DNA of 64,000 nucleotides from Bartonella australis AUST/NH1 (GCF_000341355.1 NC_020300.1:682001-746000), one strand, 5' to 3'. Numbered from the stretch's first letter, positions 18,334 to 28,284 are shown. Numbers and translations are program-made. The notes: generated from the letters alone by a model not told the origin.

Positions 18334-20598
18334 ATGCTAGACCAGAATAAAACTGGGGATGGTCTATCAATAAAAGGCTCATCAAAAAAGGAAAATTTTA
18401 GCCTGACGTGGCAAGGGTATCCTTATATTATCGGTGATGCAAGTAACGCTACCTATAATGAACAAAAGGTTTCTTTATTTACATCTCTAAAAGAAGCAGC
18501 AGTGTTTTCTCAAAAATGGCTGGCAGATTGCATAAAAGAGGAAATCTCTTTTGGGTTCCTTTTCTCGTTAAATTTCGTATTTTTTGCAACAGGAGCCATT
18601 TTTTATTTCAGTTTAAATCAAGAACCGAGCTGGAAACAGTTTATCGTAGCAATCAGTATATTCATTGGAACATTGTATATTTTACGTTGCTATAGGAGAA
18701 TATGGCTCGTAGTTGGGGTTTTATTCTGCGTTGTATTAGGCGCTTTATCCGCAAAAATAGAAACATGGCGCATATCCACATTAATGCTAGACAGCGATGT
18801 TTTTGCTACATTAACGGGAAGGATCGTTTCTATTGAAACAACGGCAAAGGGGGAATTTCGTTTAAAAATAGATGTTTTAAGTACAGAAAAGCCTATTTTA
18901 TATAATGGACCTGATCGTGTTCGTTTAACAGCGAGACATTTGCCGCCGGGGTTAACTCCCGGCGACGGATTATACGGAAGAGTAAAGCTTAGTGCTTTAT
19001 CCGGGCCGGTGCGTCCAGGAAGTTATGATTTCAGTTTTCATAACTATTTTAAAGGGATTGGCGCCCAGGGAATTTATCTAGGAAAACCAATCAAAATACC
19101 AATTTCCCCGCCTGGTACAATATTAGGTATGCTCTCACAGAAAATCGAGAGTTTACGAATGCAAATGGCTGAGAGAATTAGTGCAGCAATTAGTGGAGAA
19201 GAGGGAAGCGTTTCCGTTGCCTTAATAACAGGACAGCGGAGTGGTATTTCGTATGGAACCAATGAGGCATTGCGTACGGCTGGGTTGGCGCACATTTTAT
19301 CAATATCAGGTTTGCATATGGCTTTACTCAGCTGTGTAGTTTTTACTATTATCCGCAGTTTTTTCGCATTTTTTCCAGTTTTTTCATCCTGTTACCCGAT
19401 TAAAAAGTTTGCTGCGATCGCAGCATTAATAATAGCGGCTTTTTACTTAGTGTTATCTGGCGCAGGCGTAGCAGCACAGAGAAGCTTTATAATGATTGCT
19501 GTTATGTTAATTGCCATACTATGTAATCATACTGCTTTGACAATGCGTAATTTTGCTATTTCTGGCTTAGTAATTATTACTGTAAGTCCACATGAAATAT
19601 TAGAACCAAGTTTTCAAATGTCTTTCTCTGCGGTTGCAGCTTTAATCGCTGCTTTTGATTGGTGGAGTGGCAGGCGGTCTTCTTACAGAGGCATAACAAC
19701 GCCACCATATGTTGGTGGTCGGGTGTTTCATTTTATTTTTTCATCAGTTATTTCAACTTGTGTGTCTTCATTTGTGGCAGGGTCTGTTAGTGGAATTTAC
19801 GCTGCGTACCACTTTTCCAATGTAGCATTTCTCGGTATTATTAGTAATGCCTTAGCCTTACCCGTTATATTAATTCTCGTAATGCCATTTGGATTGATGG
19901 CGGCATTCGCGATGCTTTTGGGGCTTGAATGGTTGCCATTGCAGATTATGGGCTTCGGTGTAGGGCTCGTGATAAAAATCGCCCACGCTATAACGGCTAT
20001 TTCTCCTGTTTTTAATCCTGGATTTATGCCATTATCTGTGCTCATTTTACTGAGTTTGGGCTTAATCGGACTAACGTTCTGCAAGACGGCCATTAGATTC
20101 TTTTTTAACATTTTTATTTTGGCTGGTATTTTTATCTACGTTACATATTCCCCTGTGCAATTAATTATAGCAGATAGCGCAAAGCTCGTGGGTATTATCG
20201 ATAACGGAAAGCTGTATATTGACCGTTATTATGCACCAAAATTTGTAGCATCTGTATGGAAAAAATCATTTCATATAAACAAGATTATCAAACCGACAAA
20301 AAGCGGTCCACCCTTTAATGAACAGTTCCTCTGCGATGATAAAGTTTGTACATCTTTATGCAAAAATGGGCTGAAAATTGTTATTTTGCACGGAGAAAAG
20401 GACCAACATGCAAAACAAAATATTACGGTCAGGACATTCATAACGGATAGTCAAACACGCGACGAGACCGCGCAAATAACATTTACACCTCAAGAATTAC
20501 TGTCACGTGGGAGTGTTATGGTAACAAAAAGAGGAGATATTATATGGTCCTCTGCAGGGTTCCATAGGCCATGGAATGCGCACAGAAAAAGCTTATAG
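18334..20598 (+). CDS. comEC: ComEC/Rec2 family DNA-uptake channel protein
   Basis: Polytopic inner-membrane protein of 754 residues. Order: N-terminal hydrophobic pair (about residues 65-130), a soluble DUF4131/OB-like part (about 135-250, with TLTGRIVSIETTAKGEFRLK), then the Competence domain of about eight helices (starting ALITGQRSGISYGTNEALRT and LAHILSISGLHMALLS). A C-terminal soluble tail of about 120 residues follows; no intact metallo-beta-lactamase motif (HxHxDH) is seen. It diverges from gltX with about 110 bp between. It could import single-stranded DNA; no other competence gene is in the window. The ATG at 18334 is preceded by an out-of-frame ATG at 18330. Confidence 0.9.
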   Translation: MLDQNKTGDGLSIKGSSKKENFSLTWQGYPYIIGDASNATYNEQKVSLFTSLKEAAVFSQKWLADCIKEEISFGFLFSLNFVFFATGAIFYFSLNQEPSWKQFIVAISIFIGTLYILRCYRRIWLVVGVLFCVVLGALSAKIETWRISTLMLDSDVFATLTGRIVSIETTAKGEFRLKIDVLSTEKPILYNGPDRVRLTARHLPPGLTPGDGLYGRVKLSALSGPVRPGSYDFSFHNYFKGIGAQGIYLGKPIKIPISPPGTILGMLSQKIESLRMQMAERISAAISGEEGSVSVALITGQRSGISYGTNEALRTAGLAHILSISGLHMALLSCVVFTIIRSFFAFFPVFSSCYPIKKFAAIAALIIAAFYLVLSGAGVAAQRSFIMIAVMLIAILCNHTALTMRNFAISGLVIITVSPHEILEPSFQMSFSAVAALIAAFDWWSGRRSSYRGITTPPYVGGRVFHFIFSSVISTCVSSFVAGSVSGIYAAYHFSNVAFLGIISNALALPVILILVMPFGLMAAFAMLLGLEWLPLQIMGFGVGLVIKIAHAITAISPVFNPGFMPLSVLILLSLGLIGLTFCKTAIRFFFNIFILAGIFIYVTYSPVQLIIADSAKLVGIIDNGKLYIDRYYAPKFVASVWKKSFHINKIIKPTKSGPPFNEQFLCDDKVCTSLCKNGLKIVILHGEKDQHAKQNITVRTFITDSQTRDETAQITFTPQELLSRGSVMVTKRGDIIWSSAGFHRPWNAHRKSL

Positions 20599-20696
20599 AG
20601 ATATTTACTCAATTGCATTAAAAAAACGCGCCCGGATCCTGAGTCCGCAAAATTACAAATTATATCCCCAAAATATCTCAGTGTGATAAAATGATT

Positions 20697-21042
20697 TTAT
20701 GCATAATAAACAATGCAGATTACTGCAATTCGGGAATAATAGAATTTTTGAGCATCATACTCACTAACGAAATCATATTCTAAAATTTCTCCGAGATTTC
20801 TCCCGACTCGCAATGGCGAAAGGAGTCCGAAGGTTGGGGCACTCTTCGAGAAAAATAATGCGTTTAACGATTTTATCTACATGACCCATTTCTTCCACAG
20901 ATTCTTTACGTTCTAATTTAGTCAGATTTGTATATCCCCAATTTTCTATCAGAAAAGAATGCAACGAGTACTAATTAATGGTTCTACTTTCGTGTGCAAG
21001 AGCTTCGTTTAATTTTTCGATAACCGCTGGATGCCTTTTCAT
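20697..21042 (-). pseudogene. bfr: Bacterioferritin pseudogene (stop, frameshift, 3' loss)
   Basis: Reading the minus strand from the ATG at 21042 gives MKRHPAVIEKLNEALAHES then RTIN, a TAG stop at 20973-20971 where Gln is expected (INQY), then [40 protein letters not shown] and PNL. A one-base frameshift at about 20823-20832 is needed to reach [20 protein letters not shown] and YDAQKF. Similarity fades before the stop at about 20697, so roughly the last quarter of the 160-residue protein is missing. A plausible Shine-Dalgarno (AGAGATT) survives. Iron storage by this gene is therefore lost. In rhizobia this side of comEC is usually occupied by other genes such as lexA. Confidence 0.88.
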
Positions 21043-21456
21043 CGTAATCTCTTTTTTCGTATTCCCGATACAAGAGCGCAACTAAAATCAGAAATAATTT
21101 GCGGTTTTTTTAATTTGCCTGAATATTCTCACCGTCATCCCCCTAGCTTAAAAAATTTCTTCAAGATGATTAATTTTCAAGACCTGATTACTTCAGCAGC
21201 TTCGTAGAGGCGTATAATTAACGCAAATTTTCGACGGTGGAAGTTAAACCAAAATTCTCTATTAAATATGGCGAAATTTAAATGATTTTGACCAATTACT
21301 AATTTTCGCGTCATTTCATTAAAATGCTTTTCTGTAATAACTAGTATTTTTTAGTTAGAAGGCAGGAATAAATTTGTGGCAGATTAAAGTGGCAGATTGC
21401 TTTTTTATGGTTAATTCGTAATGAATATCACTGATTAATATAAGGAAAAGTGATTC
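21043..21456. other. Intergenic region between the bfr relic and rpiA
   Basis: About 410 bp of AT-rich sequence with no open frame of note. It should hold the dead bfr promoter (minus strand) and the rpiA promoter (plus strand). An imperfect short repeat of TGGCAGATT occurs twice near 21375-21398. I see nothing else that can be supported. Confidence 0.4.
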
Positions 21457-22161
21457 ATGGATATCCAAGAGCTTAAAAAAATGGCGGCTTCTAAAGCGCT
21501 TGAATTCGTCCAAGATGATATGCTGCTTGGCATAGGGACTGGTTCCACAATGAATGAGTTTATTCGCCTTCTTGGTGAGCGTGTTGCGAGCGGTCTGCGT
21601 GTGACTGGTGTGGCTACTTCACGCTATTCCGAACAATTATGCCGCAAATTCGGAATAGCTGTCACTACTTTAGAGCAAGTATCTGAGCTCGACCTTGATA
21701 TTGATGGAGCCGATGAGATCGGTCCTAAAATGACTTTAATCAAGGGGGGAGGAGGGGCGCTGTTATATGAAAAAATTGTAGCGGCGGCATCGCGTGCGAT
21801 GCTGGTCGTAGCCGATGAAACAAAAATGGTAAAAACACTTGGCGCTTTTGCTTTGCCGATTGAAATTAACACATTTGGTGTAAACGCTACACGCAAAGCT
21901 GTTAGAAAAGCGGCTGAAAATTTGGGGATTTCAGGAGAAATTACGCTTCGGATGAATGGAGAGAATCCTTTTGAAACAGATGGGGGACATTTTATCCTGG
22001 ATGCAGATTTTGGCCGTATTTTACAGCCAAAGTTATTATCGAACGCACTATTTGAGATTCCTGGCGTTGTTGAGCATGGCCTTTTTTTAGGATTGGCCTC
22101 TCGCTCGGTTATAGCGATGGCAGATGGCGAAATAAAAGTTTTAGAACCATCCGATTTTTAA
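21457..22161 (+). CDS. rpiA: Ribose-5-phosphate isomerase A
   Basis: Interconverts ribose-5-P and ribulose-5-P in the non-oxidative pentose phosphate pathway. It has 234 residues. Signatures: [18 protein letters not shown] (phosphate loop), [12 protein letters not shown] with the catalytic Asp, and [16 protein letters not shown] with the Lys and Glu. The C-terminal [15 protein letters not shown] segment is intact. The AAGGAAAAGTGATTC leader before the ATG is a good ribosome-binding site. Order rpiA, DUF2059 gene, gor is the rhizobial one. Confidence 0.96.
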   Translation: MDIQELKKMAASKALEFVQDDMLLGIGTGSTMNEFIRLLGERVASGLRVTGVATSRYSEQLCRKFGIAVTTLEQVSELDLDIDGADEIGPKMTLIKGGGGALLYEKIVAAASRAMLVVADETKMVKTLGAFALPIEINTFGVNATRKAVRKAAENLGISGEITLRMNGENPFETDGGHFILDADFGRILQPKLLSNALFEIPGVVEHGLFLGLASRSVIAMADGEIKVLEPSDF

Positions 22162-22254
22162 AAAGTGATTTATACGTTGACATATTCGTTATAATAGAAA
22201 ATACCACTGAAAATTTTGGATAAAATATTAGGACAATTACGGGAGTGGACGTTA

Positions 22255-22818
22255 ATGAGAGCGGTGTTATTTTGTTTCCGGCGCTTTGCAGCGTCATTTA
22301 GCGTAGTTGCTATGTTAGTTATGAATATTGGGATAGCTGGCGCACAACAGGATATAGATGAGCGTCATTTAGCTTCAGCTCAAAAAGCGATTTCTGCTAT
22401 TCACGCAACCGATCAATTTGATGATTTTTTGCTGATTGCTGCACGTGATCTCAAAGACAGATTGATAAGTAGTGATCCTAATTTGGCAACTAGTATTTCT
22501 GAGATAGTTGATAAACAGGCACTTGCTTTAGCTAAGCGGTACGCTGATTTAGAAAAAGAAGTCGCTTACGTGTATGCAAAACATTTCAGCGCTGAAGAGC
22601 TCGATAAAATCACGATATTTTACAGTTCTGACGTTGGAAAAAAATTTTTAACAAAAGTTCCAGATGCTGCACGCGATGCTTATTCTGCATTTAATACCTG
22701 GCGTTCTGCTATTGCACAGAGTCTCATGGAAAACGTAAAAAGGGATATGTCCAACGTGCCCGATTCGAGCAAGTCTGTTACTTCTGTTGCGCCCAGCTCC
22801 TCGAAAGGTCCAAAATAG
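22255..22818 (+). CDS. Exported DUF2059-family protein
   Basis: Protein of about 187 residues of unknown biochemical role. The frame is open from 22216, but the ATG at 22255 (MRAVLFCFRRFAASFSVV) follows GGGAG at the right distance and gives a proper signal peptide ending near IAGAQQ. The mature part is helical, with the DUF2059 pattern EVAYVYAKHFSAEELDKITI and FYSSDVGKKFLTKVPD, about residues 110-145, and a Ser-rich tail. The family is common just before gor in rhizobia and is predicted periplasmic. I do not assign a function. Confidence 0.85.
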   Translation: MRAVLFCFRRFAASFSVVAMLVMNIGIAGAQQDIDERHLASAQKAISAIHATDQFDDFLLIAARDLKDRLISSDPNLATSISEIVDKQALALAKRYADLEKEVAYVYAKHFSAEELDKITIFYSSDVGKKFLTKVPDAARDAYSAFNTWRSAIAQSLMENVKRDMSNVPDSSKSVTSVAPSSSKGPK

Positions 22819-23008
22819 TCTGGCTCAGATAATTGCAGTAACTGATAGCTCTTCTTTTATAAGAAAGTAGGCGGTCCGTGCGGCGTTTTCTGAAAAAATG
22901 GCTTTTATATGATGATAAATGACTTTGGAAAACAAAAAGGAGCTTTTATTTTGTGATAAATGCCGATAACGCTGTGCAATGTAGCTGTGTGGGAAGGGGT
23001 GGTCCATT

Positions 23009-24397
23009 ATGTCTTTTAATTTTGATTTATTTGTGATTGGAGGGGGGTCCGGTGGGGGCCGTGCTGCCCGCCTCGCTGGGAAGCTTGGTAAGCGTGTGGC
23101 TATAGCGGAAGAATATCGTTTGGGAGGCACTTGTGTTATTCGCGGTTGCGTACCCAAAAAATTGTTTGTTTATGCATCACAATATGCACGAGAGTTCAGT
23201 AAAAGCGTTGATTTTGGATGGGAACACACTGCTCCAGTTTTCAGTTGGGAAAAATTAATTGCGGCCAAAGATAAAGAAATATCGAGATTAGAGGGGCTGT
23301 ACCGTAGAGGGTTGGAAGATAATAATGTCCGTATTTATGAAAGTCGTGCTATTTTTGTAGATGATCATACATTGGAGCTTTCTGCAACAGGTGAACGGGT
23401 AAGAGCGGAAAAAATTTTAATTGCAACGGGGGCAAAAACCGCGTCAAATACTGAAATAAAAGGGAGCGATTTATGTCTTACTTCCAACGAGATTTTCGAT
23501 CTTAAAGCATTTCCGAAGTCAATAATAATTGTTGGTGGTGGCTATATTGGTGTTGAATTTGCCAATATTTTTCATGAACTAGGTGTAAAAACAACATTAC
23601 TCCATCGCGGCGATTTGGTCCTTCGTAATTTTGATCACGATTTGCGGCGATTGCTAAGTGACGCGATGATAAAAAAAGGGATTTCTGTTGTCTATGCAGA
23701 AAAAATTTCCCAAATTAAAGCCAGAGGTGAATGTCACGATGTTTTTTTATCAAATGGACAAATCCTTAGTGCTGATCAGGTTATGTTAGCTACAGGACGG
23801 GTACCAAATACAGTGGGTTTAGGGCTTGAGCGGGTAGGCGTTCAATTGAATGAATCTGGTGCGGTCATCGTTGATGAAAGAATGACAACAAACATCCCTC
23901 ATATTTGGGCTGTCGGTGATGTGACAGGCCGTATTCAATTAACGCCCGTCGCTATCCATGAAGCAATGTGTTTTATTGAAACGGCGTTTAAGAATATCCC
24001 TACTGTACCCGATTATAATTTAGTTGCAACAGCCGTTTTTTCGCAGCCAGAGATCGGAACTGTTGGTCTTTCAGAAGAAGATGCTGTAGGCCGCTATAAG
24101 CGCGTTGAAATTTACCGTACGTTATTTCGTCCTATGCGCGATATTCTTTCTGCTAATTCAGAAAAAATGTTTATAAAACTCGTTGTAGATGGTGAAAGTC
24201 GTGTTGTCGTTGGCGCACATATTTTAGGAGAAGGGGCCGGTGAGATGGCTCAGCTTATAGGGATATCTTTAAAGGGAAGAGTGACGAAAGATATCTTTGA
24301 TAAGACTATGGCCGTGCATCCAACTATAGCAGAGGAGTTGGTGACTATGTACGAGCCAAGTTACATATACGAAAATGGGAAAAAGTTGGAAAATTAG
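23009..24397 (+). CDS. gor: Glutathione-disulfide reductase
   Basis: NADPH-dependent flavoprotein reducing GSSG to GSH. It has 462 residues. FAD-binding DLFVIGGGSGGGRAARLAG is at the N-terminus, with the redox disulfide in GGTCVIRGCVPKK (Cys42 and Cys47). The NADPH Rossmann motif is IIVGGGYIGVEFANIFHEL, about residue 175, the second FAD motif is IWAVGDVTGRIQLTPVAIHE, and the C-terminal AVHPTIAEELVTM contains the catalytic His-Glu pair. The relic of aroG begins right after its stop, so gor is the last working gene of this group. Confidence 0.96.
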   Translation: MSFNFDLFVIGGGSGGGRAARLAGKLGKRVAIAEEYRLGGTCVIRGCVPKKLFVYASQYAREFSKSVDFGWEHTAPVFSWEKLIAAKDKEISRLEGLYRRGLEDNNVRIYESRAIFVDDHTLELSATGERVRAEKILIATGAKTASNTEIKGSDLCLTSNEIFDLKAFPKSIIIVGGGYIGVEFANIFHELGVKTTLLHRGDLVLRNFDHDLRRLLSDAMIKKGISVVYAEKISQIKARGECHDVFLSNGQILSADQVMLATGRVPNTVGLGLERVGVQLNESGAVIVDERMTTNIPHIWAVGDVTGRIQLTPVAIHEAMCFIETAFKNIPTVPDYNLVATAVFSQPEIGTVGLSEEDAVGRYKRVEIYRTLFRPMRDILSANSEKMFIKLVVDGESRVVVGAHILGEGAGEMAQLIGISLKGRVTKDIFDKTMAVHPTIAEELVTMYEPSYIYENGKKLEN

Positions 24398-24419
24398 GCA
24401 GTGCTATTACAGTGAATAG

Positions 24420-25062
24420 CAAGATTTTTTGCGTTTAGATTTTGTGTAAGGCTTCAGAGAGGTAGCTTTAACACGGATTGCTTCGAGTTTTTGAGATTGG
24501 TGCGCAACATCCGCTCACATGTCACGGATCGGCAGTCGTACACGTCAACCTGGTCATACACATGTTGAATATTGCTAAAATATTAAAAATCTTGTCGGGT
24601 TGAAATGTAGCCATTCCGTTGCTCCTGGGGAGCTTTTGAAATTAATCTCTTAATTTTGAAAATGAAGCGGGAAGGCTTAGTCTAATTGTTCGCTTTGGTT
24701 GTGATAAAGTCGAGGGTCATCTTCCTGTATTAATGCGTGTAGTTGAACGTGAAAAGCTCAGGATGATATGGTCTTGTTGTCCGATGTACAGTTGTAAATG
24801 GCTATAAAATGCGCCCTTTTCGTATTTTGCAGGAGGGTGAGAATTTTTTTGGGTACATCGAAGGGAAGGAACTCATTCAGGCAGTATTTATATCGAAATG
24901 ATTGGTTATAATGTAACAGAATGCACAGGTGGTGTATGCGCTATATCAGTGGGAGATCTTTCCGATCGCTATCGTATCCACTGTGATCCGCGGTCAAACG
25001 CGGGCCAGTCTCTAAAACTAGCCTTCCTCATTGCCGAACTTCTTAAAAAATTGCAATGTTGA
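24420..25062 (+). pseudogene. aroG: Class II DAHP synthase (aroG/aroH) pseudogene, C-terminal half only
   Basis: Pieces of the plant-type 3-deoxy-D-arabino-heptulosonate-7-phosphate synthase, first enzyme of the shikimate pathway, can be read in order across three frames. They are [97 protein letters not shown] and [12 protein letters not shown], ending FLIAELLKK. In-frame stops occur at 24492-24494 (TGA) and 24576-24578 (TAA); several frameshifts follow (about 24650, 24785-24840 and others). The N-terminal half of the roughly 460-residue enzyme is absent. Position after gor matches the intact aroG of relatives such as Brucella (from memory). Confidence 0.88.
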
Positions 25063-25170
25063 TCCGAAAACCGCCGTTGGAAATTTATAAAAAAGGCGGA
25101 GGCGGTGTCATTTATTTGCGGTATTTGTCAGGCTAAATGCTCTTTAAAAGAAAAACTTTTGCGCTTGCAA

Positions 25171-25212
25171 CCTGTGTGTAATCAGGCTAAGCCTGCGTGT
25201 AATCATACTAAG
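25171..25212 (+). repeat. Two tandem 21-bp repeats before nadE
   Basis: Copy one is 25171-25191 and copy two 25192-25212, starting CCTG(T/C)GTGTAATCA and ending CTAAG, differing at three positions. They end 10 bp before the nadE ATG, so they lie in its leader or promoter. They may be a slippage product or a binding site; no known motif was recognised. Confidence 0.55.
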
Positions 25213-25222
25213 TCGGAGCAGC

Positions 25223-26902
25223 ATGGTGACACAAAAGCTTATAAAAAATGATTTTCGAATTTTTGTTGCTCAATTAGATCCCGTTATTGGCGATATTGAT
25301 GGGAATTTTTCTCTTGCAATGATGGCATATCAAGAGGCCCAAAAACAGGGTGCTGACCTCGTTTTATTGACTAAGCTTTTTGTGAGTGCTTATCCGCTGG
25401 AGGACCTTGTTCTGAAACCTGCTTTTACAGAAGCGTGCGAGGGCGTTATCGGGAAATTAGCAGAGGCGACGACAGAAGGACCTGGAATTATCGTTGGTGT
25501 CCCGCTGAGGCGCGATGACGCCGTCTATAATGGCACAGTGCTTCTTGACGGCGGACGGATAATTTCTGAGTGCCTAGGGTTTGATTTGCGTAATAATGCT
25601 GCATTTGACAAAAAGGGCGCATTTTCTCCTAGTCTAGGCTCCGAACTTATCGTTCATCGTGGAATAAAATTAGGAATCGTGATTTGTGAAGATATTTTGA
25701 ACGATCCTTCTATTGATTCAGAGTTTGGTGATGAAAAAGCGGAAATTCTCCTTGTTTTTGATGGATCTCCTTATTTTCGCGATAAGATGCTGAAACGCGT
25801 AGATGTTGTTCGTGCACATGCTATAAGGTCTGGTGTACCAGTTATTTACGTTAATCAAATTGGTGGCCAGGATGAGTTTGTTTTTGATGGAGGTTCCTTC
25901 GCTCTCGATGGACAAGGTAAGATAGCATTTCAAATGAAACATTTTGAAAGCCATATTTCTTTGAATCACTGGCAACGAAAATCTACAGGGTGGCAATGTA
26001 TTTCTGGCCCGAGTGAAAAGCTCTTAGATGGTTTGGCTGCAGATTATCATGCTTGTGTTTTGGCGTTAAGGGATTACGTCAATAAAAACCGTTTTAAAGA
26101 TGTTGTTCTTGGTCTTTCAGGAGGGGTTGATTCAGCGCTTTGTGCAGCGATGGCTGCGGACGCACTCGGAGCTGAAAGGGTCCGCACTGTTATGATGCCC
26201 TATCATTATACTTCAGAGCAATCGTTGAAGGACGCTGAAGATTGTGCGCGGCTTTTGGGTTGCCATTATGAAATAATACCAATTTTCCAGCCTGTTGAGG
26301 GTTTTTTGAGTGCGTTGGCACTTGTGTGTTCGGGAACACAGCCTGATGTTACGGAAGAAAATCTCCAAAGTCGTGCACGGGGAACCATTTTAATGGCCCT
26401 TTCAAATACATTTGGTTCAATGGTAGTGACAACAGGTAATAAGTCGGAAATGTCAGTCGGATATACTACACTTTACGGCGATATGTGTGGGGGCTTTAAC
26501 CCTATTAAAGACCTTTATAAAACGCAGGTTTACGCATTAGCTGAGTGGCGTAATAAAAATCACTCGCAAAATTTGTTAGGGGCGAAGGGAGCTGTTATTC
26601 CGTCGAACATTATAACGAAAGCGCCTTCCGCAGAACTTAGGGAAAACCAAAAGGACGAAGATACTCTCCCCCCTTACCCTATTTTAGATGATATCTTGCA
26701 GTTTTTTGTAGAAAGAAATATGAGCATTTGTGATATTGTTAAATGTGGTTATTCACGAGAAATGGTTGAGAAAATTGAACACCTCCTTTATTTAGCTGAA
26801 TATAAGAGGCGACAGTCTGTGCCCGGCGCAAAGATTAGCTGTAAAGATTTTTGGCGTGGCTTTCGTTATCCTATTACTAACCGTTTTCGTGATAAAAATT
26901 GA
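25223..26902 (+). CDS. nadE: NAD+ synthetase with N-terminal nitrilase domain (altered glutaminase site)
   Basis: Converts nicotinate adenine dinucleotide to NAD+ with ATP. The 559-residue protein has a nitrilase-fold glutaminase (about 1-270) and a C-terminal synthetase. The synthetase is intact: [20 protein letters not shown] near residue 295, then [19 protein letters not shown] and [18 protein letters not shown]. In the glutaminase the expected catalytic Glu (TELF in relatives) is Lys51 (TKLF). The expected Lys of K-x-DLPNY is Gly119 (GFDLRNN), while Cys155 (VICEDI) remains. Gln-derived ammonia is thus unlikely, and free ammonia may be the donor. The ATG at 25223 follows GGAGCAGC. gltX2 starts at or just after its stop. 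Confidence 0.93.
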   Translation: MVTQKLIKNDFRIFVAQLDPVIGDIDGNFSLAMMAYQEAQKQGADLVLLTKLFVSAYPLEDLVLKPAFTEACEGVIGKLAEATTEGPGIIVGVPLRRDDAVYNGTVLLDGGRIISECLGFDLRNNAAFDKKGAFSPSLGSELIVHRGIKLGIVICEDILNDPSIDSEFGDEKAEILLVFDGSPYFRDKMLKRVDVVRAHAIRSGVPVIYVNQIGGQDEFVFDGGSFALDGQGKIAFQMKHFESHISLNHWQRKSTGWQCISGPSEKLLDGLAADYHACVLALRDYVNKNRFKDVVLGLSGGVDSALCAAMAADALGAERVRTVMMPYHYTSEQSLKDAEDCARLLGCHYEIIPIFQPVEGFLSALALVCSGTQPDVTEENLQSRARGTILMALSNTFGSMVVTTGNKSEMSVGYTTLYGDMCGGFNPIKDLYKTQVYALAEWRNKNHSQNLLGAKGAVIPSNIITKAPSAELRENQKDEDTLPPYPILDDILQFFVERNMSICDIVKCGYSREMVEKIEHLLYLAEYKRRQSVPGAKISCKDFWRGFRYPITNRFRDKN

Positions 26903-26913
26903 ACGTTGTTTTG

Positions 26914-28284
26914 ATGATCAAAGTCCGTTTTGCTCCGTCTCCGACAGGTAATATTCATATTGGCAATGCTCGTATCGCGTTATCTAATTGGTTTTACGCG
27001 CAGGCGCATAAGGGGGCGTTTATTCTGCGTTATGATGACACAGATACTGAACGTTCTAAACAAGAATATATCGATGGTATTGCGGCTGACCTCGAATGGC
27101 TCGATATTAAACCAGACGAAGTTTATTATCAATCTAAGCGGTTTGATCGATATAATGAGGTTGCAGAAACTCTGAAACGACGTGGTTTTCTTTATCCTTG
27201 TTATGAAACAGAGGAGGAATTAGATCGGCGTCGTAAAATTCGGCTTTCACGCAAACAACCTCCTATTTACGACCGTAGCGCATTGAAATTGACATCAGAA
27301 GACAAGAAGGCTTTTGAATCTCAAGGTCGTAAGCCCCATTGGCGTTTTCTTTTGCCTAATTTTGAAAATAATCCATTGCAGACAAGGCGAACAGAGATTC
27401 ACTGGGACGATATCGTAAAGGGAAAGCAGAGAGTTGATTTAGCCTCTATTTCAGATCCTGTGTTAATTCGTGAAGATGGAAGCTATCTTTATACATTGCC
27501 TTCTGTAGTTGATGATATAGATATGGCCGTTACGCATATTATTCGTGGAGATGACCACATCACTAATACAGGTGCGCAGATCGCTATTTTTGAGGCTCTG
27601 GGTGCAAAATCCCCAATTTTAGGACATATCAATTTATTGACGACAATTTCGGGAAAAGGACTCTCAAAACGTAACAGCGACCTTTCCATCCGTTCTTTGC
27701 GAGAGGAAGGGTTTGAGTCTATGGCCGTCCAATGTCTTTCTGTTTTAATTGGGACGTCGCAAAATGTGCGGGCTTATCCTAATCAAAGAGCTCTTTTAGA
27801 AAAATTTAATCTCCAGGATACCTCAAAATCTTCTGCGAAATTTGATATTACTGACCTTTTTATTTTAAATGGGCATCTTATTCATGAATTAGACTACAAA
27901 GAAGTTAAGACACGGCTTGAAAAACTTTCTATTCGTGGGGAGAAGGCGGAGCGTTTCTGGAACGCGATAAGGGGAAATATCGAGAAGGTGAAGGATGCAT
28001 CTTTGTGGTGGACAATTATTCAGGATGATAAAAGCTTTGACACAGTTGCGCTTAAAGATCGTGCATTTTTGGAACAGTCTCTCAATTTGTTACCTGAGGG
28101 TACATTAAATGATGAAAGCTGGAAAATTTGGACTGCAGCATTGAAAGAAAAAACAGGTCGCAAAGGAAAAGATTTATTTATGCCGCTACGCCAAGCGCTC
28201 ACTGGTATGGAGCATGGTCCTGAAATGGGGAAACTTTTACCGCTTTTAGGGCGTGAAAAGATAATAGATAGACTGTCCGTTTGA
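26914..28284 (+). CDS. gltX2: Glutamate-tRNA ligase, second copy (GltX2 type)
   Basis: Class I synthetase of about 456 residues, the shorter alphaproteobacterial GluRS paralogue. I take the ATG at 26914 ([20 protein letters not shown]); a TTG at 26899 overlapping the nadE stop is the alternative. HIGH-type motif PTGNIHIGN and Lys-Ser-type loop [20 protein letters not shown] are present, the latter slightly different from the common KLSKR form. [20 protein letters not shown] and the [17 protein letters not shown] region are intact. Such second copies often serve tRNA-Gln specifically. It is convergent with the helicase gene, with about 140 bp between. Confidence 0.92.
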   Translation: MIKVRFAPSPTGNIHIGNARIALSNWFYAQAHKGAFILRYDDTDTERSKQEYIDGIAADLEWLDIKPDEVYYQSKRFDRYNEVAETLKRRGFLYPCYETEEELDRRRKIRLSRKQPPIYDRSALKLTSEDKKAFESQGRKPHWRFLLPNFENNPLQTRRTEIHWDDIVKGKQRVDLASISDPVLIREDGSYLYTLPSVVDDIDMAVTHIIRGDDHITNTGAQIAIFEALGAKSPILGHINLLTTISGKGLSKRNSDLSIRSLREEGFESMAVQCLSVLIGTSQNVRAYPNQRALLEKFNLQDTSKSSAKFDITDLFILNGHLIHELDYKEVKTRLEKLSIRGEKAERFWNAIRGNIEKVKDASLWWTIIQDDKSFDTVALKDRAFLEQSLNLLPEGTLNDESWKIWTAALKEKTGRKGKDLFMPLRQALTGMEHGPEMGKLLPLLGREKIIDRLSV

